Shown: positions 20,090-28,464, counted from the stretch's first letter. The stretch is DNA of 37,466 nucleotides from Bacillota bacterium (GCA_023403375.1 JAEYEN010000079.1:1-37466), one strand, 5' to 3'. The notes: generated from the sequence alone by a model not told the origin. Numbers and translations are program-made.

Positions 20090-20359
20090 CAATTATTTAA
20101 AATGAGTATAAAAATTTTAAAATTTTTTGCACCTATTTTATATAAATTTTTTATAAAAACTATTATTTCTCGTTATAAAACCCTTTTTTATCCCTTCCGC
20201 AGGCTGAAAACCCTTCTCTTTTAAGGTAACGCCGCCCCGTTTTACAGAAAGTCCCGCCTTTCGCTTTTATCCTATACTTGCTTTGTTATAAGAGCAAAAA
20301 CGTCTTCCGATGAGATAATCGGCATAACGAGTTCAGAGATTAAAACGCGTTTTTTGTAA

Positions 20360-21481
20360 CTAAAAGCACCTTTGCAGGTCCACTAAAACGGCAAAAAGCA
20401 ATATCAGCACAAAGCCCGTCGTATGGATAACCGCTTCTACCTTTCTGTTCACGGGTTTTTTGAATATCCACTCAATCAGGCAAAAAATCACTCTCGCCCC
20501 GTCGAGCGCAGGCACGGGCAACAGATTGAACACCGCAAGGTTAACGCCTATAAACCCCGCAATGTTTAACAGGTATCTCAATCCGCCCGTTTTTATGGCG
20601 TTTGCCGTAACGCCTATCGTTGTTATCGTTCCGCCCACCGAACCTATACCCAGCCGTCCGGTTAATAGTTGACCGATAACGGTAAATACCGTTCCGGCAA
20701 GTTTAAACGAATATTCGAAACTCTTTCCTATCGTCTGAAAAAACCCGAACCTAACGCTTGTTGCATACAGTCCGCCTTCCGTTATGTTGTTGTTTTCGTC
20801 GAGCGAATAAGCAAAGCCTAAAACGTCGTAAAGCGTTTTCATATCTTCTATGTTTTTAAAGTCCGCATTTTCGCGCATGGCGATTAAAACTTTAACGTCC
20901 TCGCCCTTCCGCCTTACCGTAAACTCCACTAATTCGCCTTTTCCCTTGCCGTTAAGCGCATTATAAAGGTCGGTCGTGATGTAAATATTTTTACCGTTCG
21001 CTTTGAGTAAAACGTCCTTGCTTTGTAATAAATTTTCCTGCGAATACTCGGTAGTCGGCACAAGGTCCACCGCTATAAGGGCGGTCTGCCCGTAAATTCC
21101 GAACATGGTTATGATTAAAACAACCGCTAAAACGTAGTTCATAAACGCGCCAGAGATAAGAACGATTATTCTCTGCCACGGCGGTTTGGAATTAAACGAG
21201 TCGGGCGCGGCGGCTTCTTCGTCTTCTCCTTTAAAAGAGCAAAATCCGCCGAGCGGTAACGCTCTGACGGAAAAATATTCGCCGCTTTTGGTTTTCTTTC
21301 TGTAAATTTTGGGGCCGAACCCTATTGCGAATTCTTCTATACCGAACCCGAAAATTTTCCCTGCGAAAAAATGCCCTGCTTCGTGCACGGTTATCATTAA
21401 AAGCAATACTAAAACGGCAACGATAACGTAACCGATATATCCTGCTATTTCCGCAAAGGACGCTAAATATAAACTCCCCAT
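20360..21481 (-). CDS. rseP: Site-2 protease RseP/RasP family
   Basis: Intramembrane zinc metalloprotease (M50B) that cleaves anti-sigma factors and signal peptides within the membrane. It has 373 residues: a first membrane segment (about 14-32) ending in the zinc motif HEAGH (His33, Glu34, His37), a second segment around 108-130, a PDZ-like domain (about 135-250), and the third-ligand segment NLLPVPALDGAR followed by a last membrane helix. The start codon directly abuts the dxr stop (TAGATG), so translation is probably coupled. ispG, which often follows in Bacillota, is absent; the operon appears to end here. Confidence 0.95.
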   Translation of the reverse strand: MGSLYLASFAEIAGYIGYVIVAVLVLLLMITVHEAGHFFAGKIFGFGIEEFAIGFGPKIYRKKTKSGEYFSVRALPLGGFCSFKGEDEEAAAPDSFNSKPPWQRIIVLISGAFMNYVLAVVLIITMFGIYGQTALIAVDLVPTTEYSQENLLQSKDVLLKANGKNIYITTDLYNALNGKGKGELVEFTVRRKGEDVKVLIAMRENADFKNIEDMKTLYDVLGFAYSLDENNNITEGGLYATSVRFGFFQTIGKSFEYSFKLAGTVFTVIGQLLTGRLGIGSVGGTITTIGVTANAIKTGGLRYLLNIAGFIGVNLAVFNLLPVPALDGARVIFCLIEWIFKKPVNRKVEAVIHTTGFVLILLFAVLVDLQRCF

Positions 21482-22783
21482 CTATTCTCCGAACAAATTT
21501 TTAACGTAGTTACCGCCGAACGCGTTTGCGCTCTCGTAATCCTCGTATGTTAAACGGCTTTTGTTACCGCCGAACGCGTTTAACGCGCCGTCTAAACTTT
21601 TGTAAATATCCGTATATCCTATTTTGCCTTCTAAAAACAACTTAACCGCGCCGTCGTTCGCGCCGTTTATGACCGCAGGATAAAGTCCGCCCGTTCTCCC
21701 CGCTTCCGTTACAAGTTTAAGACAGGGAAACCTGTCGTAATCGGGTGCGGAAAAAGTCAGATTTTTAATACTCTTAAAATCCACGGCAGGAACGTCTACC
21801 GTCAGCCGTTCGGGATAAGAAAGCGCCAGACTTATAGGTATCTCCATCGACGGATAACTCATCTCCGCGATAATCGCGCCGTCAAGATACTCTACCATAG
21901 AGTGTATGACGCTTTCCTTATGAATTATTACTTCTATATCGTCGAAAGAAGCGTTATACAGGTGGTGCGCTTCAATCACTTCAAACCCCTTGTTGACAAG
22001 CGTTGCGCAGTCTACCGTTATTTTGGCGCCCATATTCCAGTTAGGGTGGCGCAGCGCGTCTTTAACGGTGGCGGTTTTTAATTTTTCTTTATCGTAATCT
22101 CTGAACGCCCCGCCCGAACAGGTAAGAATTATTTTTTTGAACGGTCTGTGAAAATCAAACCCCAAAGACTGCCAAATCGCCGAATGTTCGCTGTCTATGG
22201 GCAAAATTTTAACCCCTTTTTCCTTTGCCGCCGCCATAACCAAATCGCCGCCGACGACAAGGCTCTCCTTGTTCGCCAAAGCAACGTCTTTGCCCTTTTT
22301 TATCGCGTCTAAAACGGCTATTATCCCCTTAAAACCCACCAGCGCGACGACGACGACGTCCGCTTCTTCGATAATGGCGTTTGTAAACGCGTTTTCGCCC
22401 GTAAACACTTCCGCACCGCGCCATTTAGCGCGGTTTTCCGCAAATTCTTCGCTCGCTTTTACACACGATTTATCTTTGCAAAGATTATTCTCACAAAAAT
22501 TATCTTTAATAAAATTATCCCTGCCGCAACTATCTTTACGGAAATCGGCGGCGCAAAAAGCGTCTTTACAAAAAGCGTCGTTACAAAATGCGTCGTTACA
22601 AAAATTATCGTCCGCCGAACAAACTACAAGCGGAGATAATGCTTTTGCCTGTTCTCTTAACAGTGCGCTGTTAAATCCGCCCGCAAGCGAAACTATCTTA
22701 AATTTTTCGGGATGACGGTTTACTACCGATATTACTTGTCTGCCGATAGAACCCGTGCTGCCTATCAAAGCGATTTTTTTCAT
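21482..22783 (-). CDS. dxr: 1-deoxy-D-xylulose 5-phosphate reductoisomerase with Cys-rich insert
   Basis: Makes 2-C-methyl-D-erythritol 4-phosphate, the committed MEP-pathway step, using NADPH. The NADPH motif IGSTGSIGRQ (7-16), LANKESLV, the metal-binding DSEHSAIWQ, and the flap and substrate region HPNWNMGAKITVDCATL are all intact. The enzyme is 433 residues against a usual 385-400. The excess is a stretch at residues 58-107 with strict five-residue period and consensus K-D-N/A-F-C, inserted after LSPLVVCSA in the NADPH domain. The core motifs suggest a working enzyme with a surface-loop insertion. It follows cdsA and precedes rseP. Confidence 0.96.
   Translation of the reverse strand: MKKIALIGSTGSIGRQVISVVNRHPEKFKIVSLAGGFNSALLREQAKALSPLVVCSADDNFCNDAFCNDAFCKDAFCAADFRKDSCGRDNFIKDNFCENNLCKDKSCVKASEEFAENRAKWRGAEVFTGENAFTNAIIEEADVVVVALVGFKGIIAVLDAIKKGKDVALANKESLVVGGDLVMAAAKEKGVKILPIDSEHSAIWQSLGFDFHRPFKKIILTCSGGAFRDYDKEKLKTATVKDALRHPNWNMGAKITVDCATLVNKGFEVIEAHHLYNASFDDIEVIIHKESVIHSMVEYLDGAIIAEMSYPSMEIPISLALSYPERLTVDVPAVDFKSIKNLTFSAPDYDRFPCLKLVTEAGRTGGLYPAVINGANDGAVKLFLEGKIGYTDIYKSLDGALNAFGGNKSRLTYEDYESANAFGGNYVKNLFGE
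22463..22612 (-). repeat. Ten 15-base tandem units encoding a Cys-rich pentapeptide array in dxr
   Basis: Ten 15-base units encode DDNFC, NDAFC, NDAFC, KDAFC, AADFR, KDSCG, RDNFI, KDNFC, ENNLC and KDKSC. Seven of the ten place Cys at the fifth position, and one has it at position four. On the plus strand the best-preserved units read like TTACAAAAAGCGTCG. Confidence 0.85.
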
Positions 22784-22853
22784 AAAATTTTTTGCTTTAT
22801 TTTTGCGTTATTTTTTTGTTTTTGCTTTATTGAAAATACTAAATTTATTTATG

Positions 22854-22946
22854 CTTATTGACTTTTTTAAAGTTATCAACTTTATTTAGACTTGTTGACT
22901 TTATTAGGACTATTAACTTTATTCAGAAATATTGACTTTAATAAAA
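22854..22946. repeat. Five 18-19 base tandem units between cdsA and dxr
   Basis: Units of 19, 18, 19, 18 and 19 bases with plus-strand consensus CTTATTGACTTTATTAGGA. Each has TTGACT or TCAACT or TTAACT at the same place. They fill most of the 209-base spacer between cdsA and dxr. Confidence 0.75.
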
Positions 22947-22992
22947 ATTTTTACCTTATTAAAATTATTTAAACCCAAGGATTATTTAAGGC

Positions 22993-23949
22993 TTATACCA
23001 AGGCAAAGGTTATAAACACCGCAACGGAAGCAAGGCTTATGCCGTCTATTCTGTCCATAATTCCGCCGTGCCCGGGCATAATTTTGCCCATATCCTTTAT
23101 CCCCGCTTTCCGCTTGATATAACTTTCCAGAAGGTCGCCCGCCTGCGTGAGAATCGCCGCCGCAAACCCCACTATTATAAATAACAAAAGCGGAGAGAAA
23201 AAGTTTATTTCCGTCGCTTTTCCGTAGAATACGTAAAACACGATAATACCGCCGACAATGCCGCCGATAATACCGCCGATACCGCCTGCAATGGTTTTAT
23301 TAGGACTTAAAACGGGGCACATTTTCTTTGCTTTGCCCTTTCTTATTTTGCTGTACGTCATTCCTACCAGATATGCCACAGTATCCGTAAGACAGGACAC
23401 GACGAATATAGTCAAAAGCGCCAGAAAGCCTTTGGGTGCGGCAAGGTCGTTTGCCGCCGCCATACAAAACACTAAAACCGACGGATACAAAACGGGAAAA
23501 ATCGAAGTAACAGCATATGTCAAGTCCGATTTTTTATTAAACAAAGCAATGGTTTTACCGTGCGGAACGCCTTCCTTTGCCGCGTTTTCATCGGTGTTTT
23601 CGGAAAAAACTTCGTCCGTCTTTTCACGTTTTGAAAAGCAGACCAAAAGCGCGTTTATACACAAAAAGAGCAAGCAATAAATAAGCGCAACCGGATAGCC
23701 TTTCACCCCTTCTACAAAATAATCGAAAACGCAGTAAAGCGGAATAACGGTTATGCCGTAAAACGCCTGAACGTAAAAACTGCCTTTTGCGGAAAAAGGT
23801 TTAACCGCCCTTGCCACTTCAAAGGTTGCCGCGGCGCACAAAAACGCCGTAAGGAACTGAAATATTCTGTAATCTACGTACTCTCTCAACAAAAAGAATG
23901 ATATTATCACGGCGCAAAAGCACGCGCCCGTTATAGTTCTTTTTAGCAT
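22993..23949 (-). CDS. cdsA: Phosphatidate cytidylyltransferase
   Basis: Makes CDP-diacylglycerol from phosphatidate and CTP, the branch point of phospholipid synthesis. It is a 318-residue integral membrane protein with about eight hydrophobic segments. The family signature is complete near the C terminus: SYIKRKAGIKDMGKIMPGHG, followed by the DRIDG stretch. A polar cytoplasmic loop at about residues 107-143 (KREKTDEVFSENTDENAAKE) is longer than I expect. The ribosome binding site AAAGGAG belongs to the last unit of a 13-base tandem array upstream. It lies between uppS and dxr, as is common in Bacillota. Confidence 0.96.
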   Translation of the reverse strand: MLKRTITGACFCAVIISFFLLREYVDYRIFQFLTAFLCAAATFEVARAVKPFSAKGSFYVQAFYGITVIPLYCVFDYFVEGVKGYPVALIYCLLFLCINALLVCFSKREKTDEVFSENTDENAAKEGVPHGKTIALFNKKSDLTYAVTSIFPVLYPSVLVFCMAAANDLAAPKGFLALLTIFVVSCLTDTVAYLVGMTYSKIRKGKAKKMCPVLSPNKTIAGGIGGIIGGIVGGIIVFYVFYGKATEINFFSPLLLFIIVGFAAAILTQAGDLLESYIKRKAGIKDMGKIMPGHGGIMDRIDGISLASVAVFITFALV

Positions 23950-23956
23950 ATTTTCT

Positions 23957-24008
23957 CCTTTGAACCTATCTTTTGAGCCTTTCCTTTGAACATTTCATTT
24001 GAACGTCT
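23957..24008 (-). repeat. Four 13-base tandem units carrying the cdsA ribosome binding site
   Basis: Minus strand consensus GTTCAAAGGAAA, four units immediately before the cdsA start. The unit nearest the gene, running to the start codon, contains the AAAGGAG used for initiation. The third from the gene carries another AAAGGAA. Confidence 0.7.
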
Positions 24009-24156
24009 CGTCAACGCCCATATAAATCCATCTTGCCTGCCGAAACAATTTAGTCCGTTCGGATTTATTTTATAATCTTTAAGTTAACGACGGGAAGTAA
24101 ATAACGACGGTGCAGTAAGTCTGATTTTAGCAATATAGACTTCCGCTTTAAGGCTT

Positions 24157-24861
24157 TTAGTTCTGTTCGTCTAATTTTCCGAACCGCCTTTTTCTTAAAG
24201 AAAAGTTTTCTATCGCTTTGTCGAATTCTTTTTCGTCGAAATCGGGCCACAAAACGTCTGTAAAATATAGTTCGGAATAAGCGCCCTGATAGAGCATAAA
24301 GTTGGAAAGTCTGAACTCTCCGCCCGTTCTTATAATAAGGTCGGGCTCGCCGAACGGCGCAGAATAAAGGTTTTCGGAAATGCCGTCCACCGTAACTTCT
24401 TTGTTCTCCGCGATAAGTTTGTTTACCGCATAAACAATCTCCTGCCTGCCGCCGTAGTTTATTGCAAGGTTAAGCACGTGCTCGGTATTTTTCTTGCTTT
24501 GCTCCACGTCTTTATTTATAATTTCCCTGAGTTCGGGCGTTAAAGCGGAAAGGTCGCCCATAACGGTAAGGCGCACGTTGTTTTTTAAAATCTTACGCAA
24601 AAATTTTGTGAAATAGATTTTTAACAGGCGCATAAGTTCGTCCACTTCTTCCTGCGGGCGCGCCCAGTTTTCACAAGAAAAGGCGTAAAGCGACAATGTC
24701 TTTACGCCGTTCGCGAACGCGTACGAAACGATTCTATCCACGTTGTCGGAGCCTTTCTTATGCCCGTAACTGCGTTTTTTCCCGCGGAGTTTTGCCCATC
24801 TTCCGTTGCCGTCCATTATAATTCCGATATGGCTCGGAATTTTTATTTTAATATTATCCAT
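24157..24861 (-). CDS. uppS: Undecaprenyl diphosphate synthase
   Basis: Cis-prenyltransferase that extends farnesyl diphosphate to the C55 lipid carrier for cell-wall synthesis. I chose the ATG at 24861 (MDNIKIKIPS, 234 residues), which overlaps the frr stop as TAATG; an upstream in-frame ATG would give 12 unsupported residues inside frr. The magnesium-binding Asp17 lies in IMDGNGRWA, followed by GHKKG, LYAFSCENWARP, and the C-terminal PDLIIRTGGEFRLSNFMLYQ motif. It receives isoprenoid precursors from the MEP pathway, whose dxr is two genes downstream. Coupling to frr through TAATG is likely because no strong ribosome binding site is close. Confidence 0.97.
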   Translation of the reverse strand: MDNIKIKIPSHIGIIMDGNGRWAKLRGKKRSYGHKKGSDNVDRIVSYAFANGVKTLSLYAFSCENWARPQEEVDELMRLLKIYFTKFLRKILKNNVRLTVMGDLSALTPELREIINKDVEQSKKNTEHVLNLAINYGGRQEIVYAVNKLIAENKEVTVDGISENLYSAPFGEPDLIIRTGGEFRLSNFMLYQGAYSELYFTDVLWPDFDEKEFDKAIENFSLRKRRFGKLDEQN

Positions 24862-25436
24862 TATACGGACATTATATCCTTTTCTTTTTCTGCGCAAAGT
24901 TTGTCGGTCTTTTCAATGGCTTCCGCAATAACTTTGTCTATCTCCTTTTCGCAGACGGCGTGCTCGTCTTCGGAAAGTTCTTTGTTGTTTTTCATCTTTT
25001 TAAGAGCGTCCATAGAATCGCGCCTTACGTTTCTGATAGCGACTTTGGCGTCTTCTGACATCTTTTTAATCTGTTTGACAAGTTCTTTTCTTCTTTCTTC
25101 CGTAAGCACGGGGAAAACAAGTCTTATAACCTTGCCGTCGTTTACGGGGTTTATCCCTAAATTCTCGGCAATAAGTTGTTTTTCTATAACTTTAAGCATA
25201 GAAGCGTCCCACGGGGCGATGACTAAACATCTGCCTTCCGAAACGGATATGTTACCCACCTGATTTATGGGCGAAGGCGTGCCGTAATAGTCTACAAGCA
25301 CCTTGTCTAAAATGTGCGGATTGGCTCTGCCTGCCCTTATGGTAATATACTCGCCGTTCAGAACGGATACGGTTTTATCCGTTTTTTCCATAGTTTCCAT
25401 CATTATCTCTTCGTATTTTTCGTTTTCTATCGCCAT
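24861..25436 (-). CDS. frr: Ribosome recycling factor
   Basis: Splits post-termination ribosomes together with EF-G. It has 191 residues, slightly above the usual 185, with the family core YITIRAGRANPHILDKVLVDYYGTPSPINQVGNIS broken here as YITIRAGRANP then LDKVLVDYYGTPSPINQ, and the C-terminal helix region KKMSEDAKVAIRNVRRD. AAGGAGA precedes the ATG. It lies between pyrH and uppS, the standard order. The 108-base spacer to pyrH contains a small CTTGTCTTTAT duplication but no promoter that I can see. Confidence 0.98.
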   Translation of the reverse strand: MAIENEKYEEIMMETMEKTDKTVSVLNGEYITIRAGRANPHILDKVLVDYYGTPSPINQVGNISVSEGRCLVIAPWDASMLKVIEKQLIAENLGINPVNDGKVIRLVFPVLTEERRKELVKQIKKMSEDAKVAIRNVRRDSMDALKKMKNNKELSEDEHAVCEKEIDKVIAEAIEKTDKLCAEKEKDIMSV

Positions 25437-25544
25437 TTGCGTTCTCCTTGCAGCTTTTTATTTTTATAAACCCGATAAATTTACTCGTTTTAATTTCTCT
25501 CAATTTATCGCTTGTCTTTATCTTGTCTTTATATTCTTTATCGA

Positions 25545-26252
25545 TTACTTAATTAGCGTTCCGATATTGTCGCCCGTTACCGCTCTTACAAGCGCGTTTT
25601 CTTCAAACAGTCCGAATGCCAGAACGGGAATTTCGTTTTCCATACAGATAGTTATCGCGGTGGTGTCCATTGCTTTAAGACCTTTTGCGATGTAGTCTTT
25701 ATAACTTATTTCTTTAAGTTTTTTAGCGTCCTTGTTTATCTTGGGGTCAGAATCGTAAATACCGTCTACGTTCTTTGCCAGAAGCAAAACGTCCGCGCCT
25801 ATTTCCGCCGCGCGCAGAGCCGCCGCCGTATCGGTGGTAAAATAGGGGTTGCCCGTTCCGCAGGCAAAAATCACTACTCTGCCTTTATTAAGATGCGACA
25901 TAGCCTTTCTTAAAATATAAGGTTCCGCAACTCTCGTTATAGTAAGCGCGGTCTGAACTCTTGTCGGAACGCCCTTTCTTTCAAGCGTATCCTGTATTGC
26001 CAAAGCGTTTATAACGGTGGCAAGCATGCCCATGTGGTCTGCGGCAGACCTGTCCATTTCAACGCCCTGTCTTCCGCGCCAGAAGTTTCCGCCCCCGACG
26101 ATTATTCCCACTTCTACGCCAAGGTTTTTAACGGCGATAATCTGGTCCACTACTTCGGACAGAATTTTTTCGTCTATACCGTTACCCTTTTCGCCTGCAA
26201 GCGCTTCGCCCGATAACTTTATTATAACTCTTTTATAAATAGCCTTTGCCAT
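25545..26252 (-). CDS. pyrH: UMP kinase
   Basis: Phosphorylates UMP to UDP in pyrimidine nucleotide synthesis; bacterial type, hexameric, amino-acid-kinase fold. It has 235 residues, with KRVIIKLSGEALAG (7-20), GIIVGGGNFWRG, DHMGMLATVINALA and the ATP-site motif GTGNPYFTTDTAA. A good AGGAGA ribosome binding site precedes the ATG. It heads pyrH-frr-uppS-cdsA-dxr-rseP, because a terminator separates it from tsf and a promoter with an overlapping palindrome lies just upstream. Confidence 0.98.
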   Translation of the reverse strand: MAKAIYKRVIIKLSGEALAGEKGNGIDEKILSEVVDQIIAVKNLGVEVGIIVGGGNFWRGRQGVEMDRSAADHMGMLATVINALAIQDTLERKGVPTRVQTALTITRVAEPYILRKAMSHLNKGRVVIFACGTGNPYFTTDTAAALRAAEIGADVLLLAKNVDGIYDSDPKINKDAKKLKEISYKDYIAKGLKAMDTTAITICMENEIPVLAFGLFEENALVRAVTGDNIGTLIK

Positions 26253-26283
26253 AAATATCTCCTATTCTTATAGCCTTTATATT

Positions 26284-26323
26284 ATACCTTAAATATTTTA
26301 CTACATTTTAAGGTATTTGTCCA
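26284..26323 (-). promoter_or_regulatory. pyrH promoter with overlapping palindrome
   Basis: Minus strand TGGACA (26318-26323), a 17-base spacer, TAAAAT (26295-26300). A 10-base perfect inverted repeat, ATACCTTAAA and its complement, spans 26284-26293 and 26307-26316. It brackets the -10 box and occupies most of the spacer, as a repressor operator would. No regulator is identified. Confidence 0.65.
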
Positions 26324-26497
26324 TAGCAAATCCATAGCAAAACCCAAACAGCGGCGAATTTTTTTTAATATCGGCTTTATAACTCGATAATATGCTTATA
26401 ATATTTGTAAAACTCACTAAAACCTCAAATTGAATATTCGCTCTGAATATATAAAAACGCAAATTAAAATCACGCTTAAAATCTCATAATAAGGTAT

Positions 26498-26611
26498 CCG
26501 AATAAAATTCCAGAATAAAATATCAAAATAAAATATCAGAATATAATATTAAAAAAACATCGAAATAAAATATCGGAATATAATATTGAATATATTACCA
26601 AAATAAAATAC
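26498..26611. repeat. About nine 13-base AT-rich tandem units
   Basis: Plus strand consensus CAGAATAAAATAT; most units are exactly 13 bases, with two shortened. The array lies in the 434-base spacer between tsf and pyrH, next to the terminator. The remainder of the spacer (about 26330-26497) is AT-rich with no gene. Confidence 0.8.
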
Positions 26612-26620
26612 CAGAAACGT

Positions 26621-26652
26621 AAAAAAGAACAAGCGTGCGCTTGTTCTTTTTT
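26621..26652. terminator. Terminator after rpsB-tsf
   Basis: A 14-base perfect inverted repeat, AAAAAAGAACAAGC and complement, around GTGC, with T runs on both sides. It lies 34 bases beyond the tsf stop and ends the rpsB-tsf transcript. Confidence 0.9.
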
Positions 26653-26686
26653 TTATCTCGTGTGTTTTATAAAAAGCGGACAAAAA

Positions 26687-27568
26687 TTATTTTTTCATCT
26701 GCGCTTCTACTTCCGCGGCAAAGTCGTTGCTTCTCTTTTCCAAGCCTTCGCCCATTTCAAAACGGGTAAATCTCTTTACGGAGAAGTTTTTGCCGTACTT
26801 GTCGGAATAACTCTTAACAAGTTTTTCTATGGTCATAGAGGGGTCTTTTACGTAAACCTGATTTAACAGACAGAATTCGTCGTAATATTTCTTAACTCTG
26901 CCTTCAACCATTCTGTCTACGATTGCTGCGGGTTTGCCTTCGTTTAACGCCTGAACTCTTAAAATTTCTTTTTCGTGTTCTAAGATTTCTGCGGGAACTT
27001 CCGCCGCGTTAAGATAAAGAGGTTTGCAAGCGGCGATTTGAAGAGCAACTTCGTGCGCGAGTTCTTTCGCAACGTCGCAGGTGCAACCTTCGAGTTCTAC
27101 TAAAACGCCTACTTTTCCGCCCATATGGATATAACTTGCAACAATGCCGTTCTCAGCGGTGTATTTTGCAAAACGTCTGATAGAAATCTTTTCGCCTATC
27201 CTTGCGGTAGCGGCGATAGTTTCTTCTTTTTTGTCTTCGATAAGTTCTTCGTTGGATTTAACGTCGTTTTTGAGCACGTAGTCCGCAACGTCGTTAACAA
27301 ACGCAACGTACTGGTCGCCCTTTGCAACGAAGTCGGTTTCGCAGTTAACTTCAACCAAAACGCCTACGTTACCTTCTATTTTAGCGGCAACAATACCTTC
27401 TGCGGCGATTCTGGAAGCCTTTTTAGCAGCGGTCGCAATGCCTTTTTCTCTCAAAAAGTCTACTGCTTTCGCCATATCTCCCTGGGTTTCGGTAAGCGCT
27501 TTTTTGCAGTCCGCTATGCCTGCGCCCGTTTTTTTACGGAGTTCCATTACGTCTTGACTTGTAAACAT
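26687..27568 (-). CDS. tsf: Elongation factor Ts
   Basis: Guanine nucleotide exchange factor for EF-Tu, 293 residues. The N-terminal UBA-like domain (TSQDVMELRKKTGAGIADCK) and the core motif VEVNCETDFVAKGDQY (about 73-88) are diagnostic. It starts 19 bases after the rpsB stop with its own AAGGAGC site, and is followed by a strong terminator rather than directly by pyrH. Confidence 0.98.
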   Translation of the reverse strand: MFTSQDVMELRKKTGAGIADCKKALTETQGDMAKAVDFLREKGIATAAKKASRIAAEGIVAAKIEGNVGVLVEVNCETDFVAKGDQYVAFVNDVADYVLKNDVKSNEELIEDKKEETIAATARIGEKISIRRFAKYTAENGIVASYIHMGGKVGVLVELEGCTCDVAKELAHEVALQIAACKPLYLNAAEVPAEILEHEKEILRVQALNEGKPAAIVDRMVEGRVKKYYDEFCLLNQVYVKDPSMTIEKLVKSYSDKYGKNFSVKRFTRFEMGEGLEKRSNDFAAEVEAQMKK

Positions 27569-27587
27569 ATTCTTTGCTCCTTAAAAA

Positions 27588-28346
27588 TTATTCAGCGTCT
27601 TTAACGGTTTCTTCCGCTTCGTCTTTAACTTCTGCGTCGCCGTTTTCGCTTTCAACCTGTTCGCCCTGATTTGCTTCGATAACCGCGTCTGCAATGACGG
27701 AAGCGATAAGTTTTACCGCGCGGATAGCGTCGTCGTTACCGGGGATAACGTGGTCGATAAGGTCGGGGTCGCAGTTGGTGTCGGTTATAGCGACAATCGG
27801 AATATGAAGTTTTCTCGCTTCCATAACCGCGATGTCTTCCTGTTCGGGGTCAACGATAAACATAACTCCGGGAAGGCTTCTCATTTCTTTGATGCCGCCG
27901 AGATTGAGTTCGAGTTTATCTCTTTCCGCTTTCAGAACCGCAACTTCCTTTTTGGGAAGAAGGTCGAATTCGCCCATTTTTTCCATATTGTTGAGTTTGT
28001 TTAATCTTTCAACTCTGGAACGAATGGTTTTGAAGTTAGTAAGCGTGCCGCCTAACCAACGGCTGTTGATGTAGTACTGACCGCATCTTTCCGCTTCTTC
28101 TTTGATAGCGTCCTGCGCCTGTTTTTTGGTGCCGACGAAGAGTATGCTCTTTCCTTGTTTTACCTGGTCTACAACGAACGGATAAACGTCGTTTTCGATA
28201 AGGTCTACGGTCTGCTCTAAGTTAATGATGTGAATGCCGTTTCTTTCGCCGTAGATGTACTTTTTCATTTTGGGGTTCCAGCGTCTGGTCTGGTGCCCGA
28301 AGTGCACTCCCGTTTCAAGGAGTTGTTTCATTGTGATAACTGCCAT
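27588..28346 (-). CDS. rpsB: 30S ribosomal protein S2
   Basis: Late-assembling small-subunit protein, 252 residues, beginning MAVITMKQLLETGVHFGHQT. Core motifs NPKMKKYIYGERNGIHIINL and PGNDDAIRAVKLI are typical. The acidic C-terminal extension (ESENGDAEVKDEAEETVKDAE) is common in the family. The ribosome binding site is GGAGG. The first gene of the rpsB-tsf operon, with an extended -10 promoter and a leader of about 115 bases. Confidence 0.98.
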   Translation of the reverse strand: MAVITMKQLLETGVHFGHQTRRWNPKMKKYIYGERNGIHIINLEQTVDLIENDVYPFVVDQVKQGKSILFVGTKKQAQDAIKEEAERCGQYYINSRWLGGTLTNFKTIRSRVERLNKLNNMEKMGEFDLLPKKEVAVLKAERDKLELNLGGIKEMRSLPGVMFIVDPEQEDIAVMEARKLHIPIVAITDTNCDPDLIDHVIPGNDDAIRAVKLIASVIADAVIEANQGEQVESENGDAEVKDEAEETVKDAE

Positions 28347-28464
28347 AAAAAAATTCCTCCGTTTTCCCTCCCCGCGTTTTGTTTTTTAAAGGCAACATTC
28401 CCGATTGAAAAATTTTCGGAAACACGAACGCCTTCCCGCGCGAGTGTGAATTTTTAACTTGATT

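Noticed and set aside
20039..20092. 18-codon N-terminal extension of gdhA
   Set aside because: The ribosome binding site GGAGG lies inside it, just before the internal ATG, and family members start at MAIKN-like sequence.
24862..24897. 12-codon N-terminal extension of uppS
   Set aside because: It lies within frr and lacks a ribosome binding site; the TAATG overlap gives a normal-length protein.
26498..26611. CRISPR array
   Set aside because: The units are contiguous 13-mers with no unique spacers, and no cas genes are present; the same applies to the other tandem arrays.
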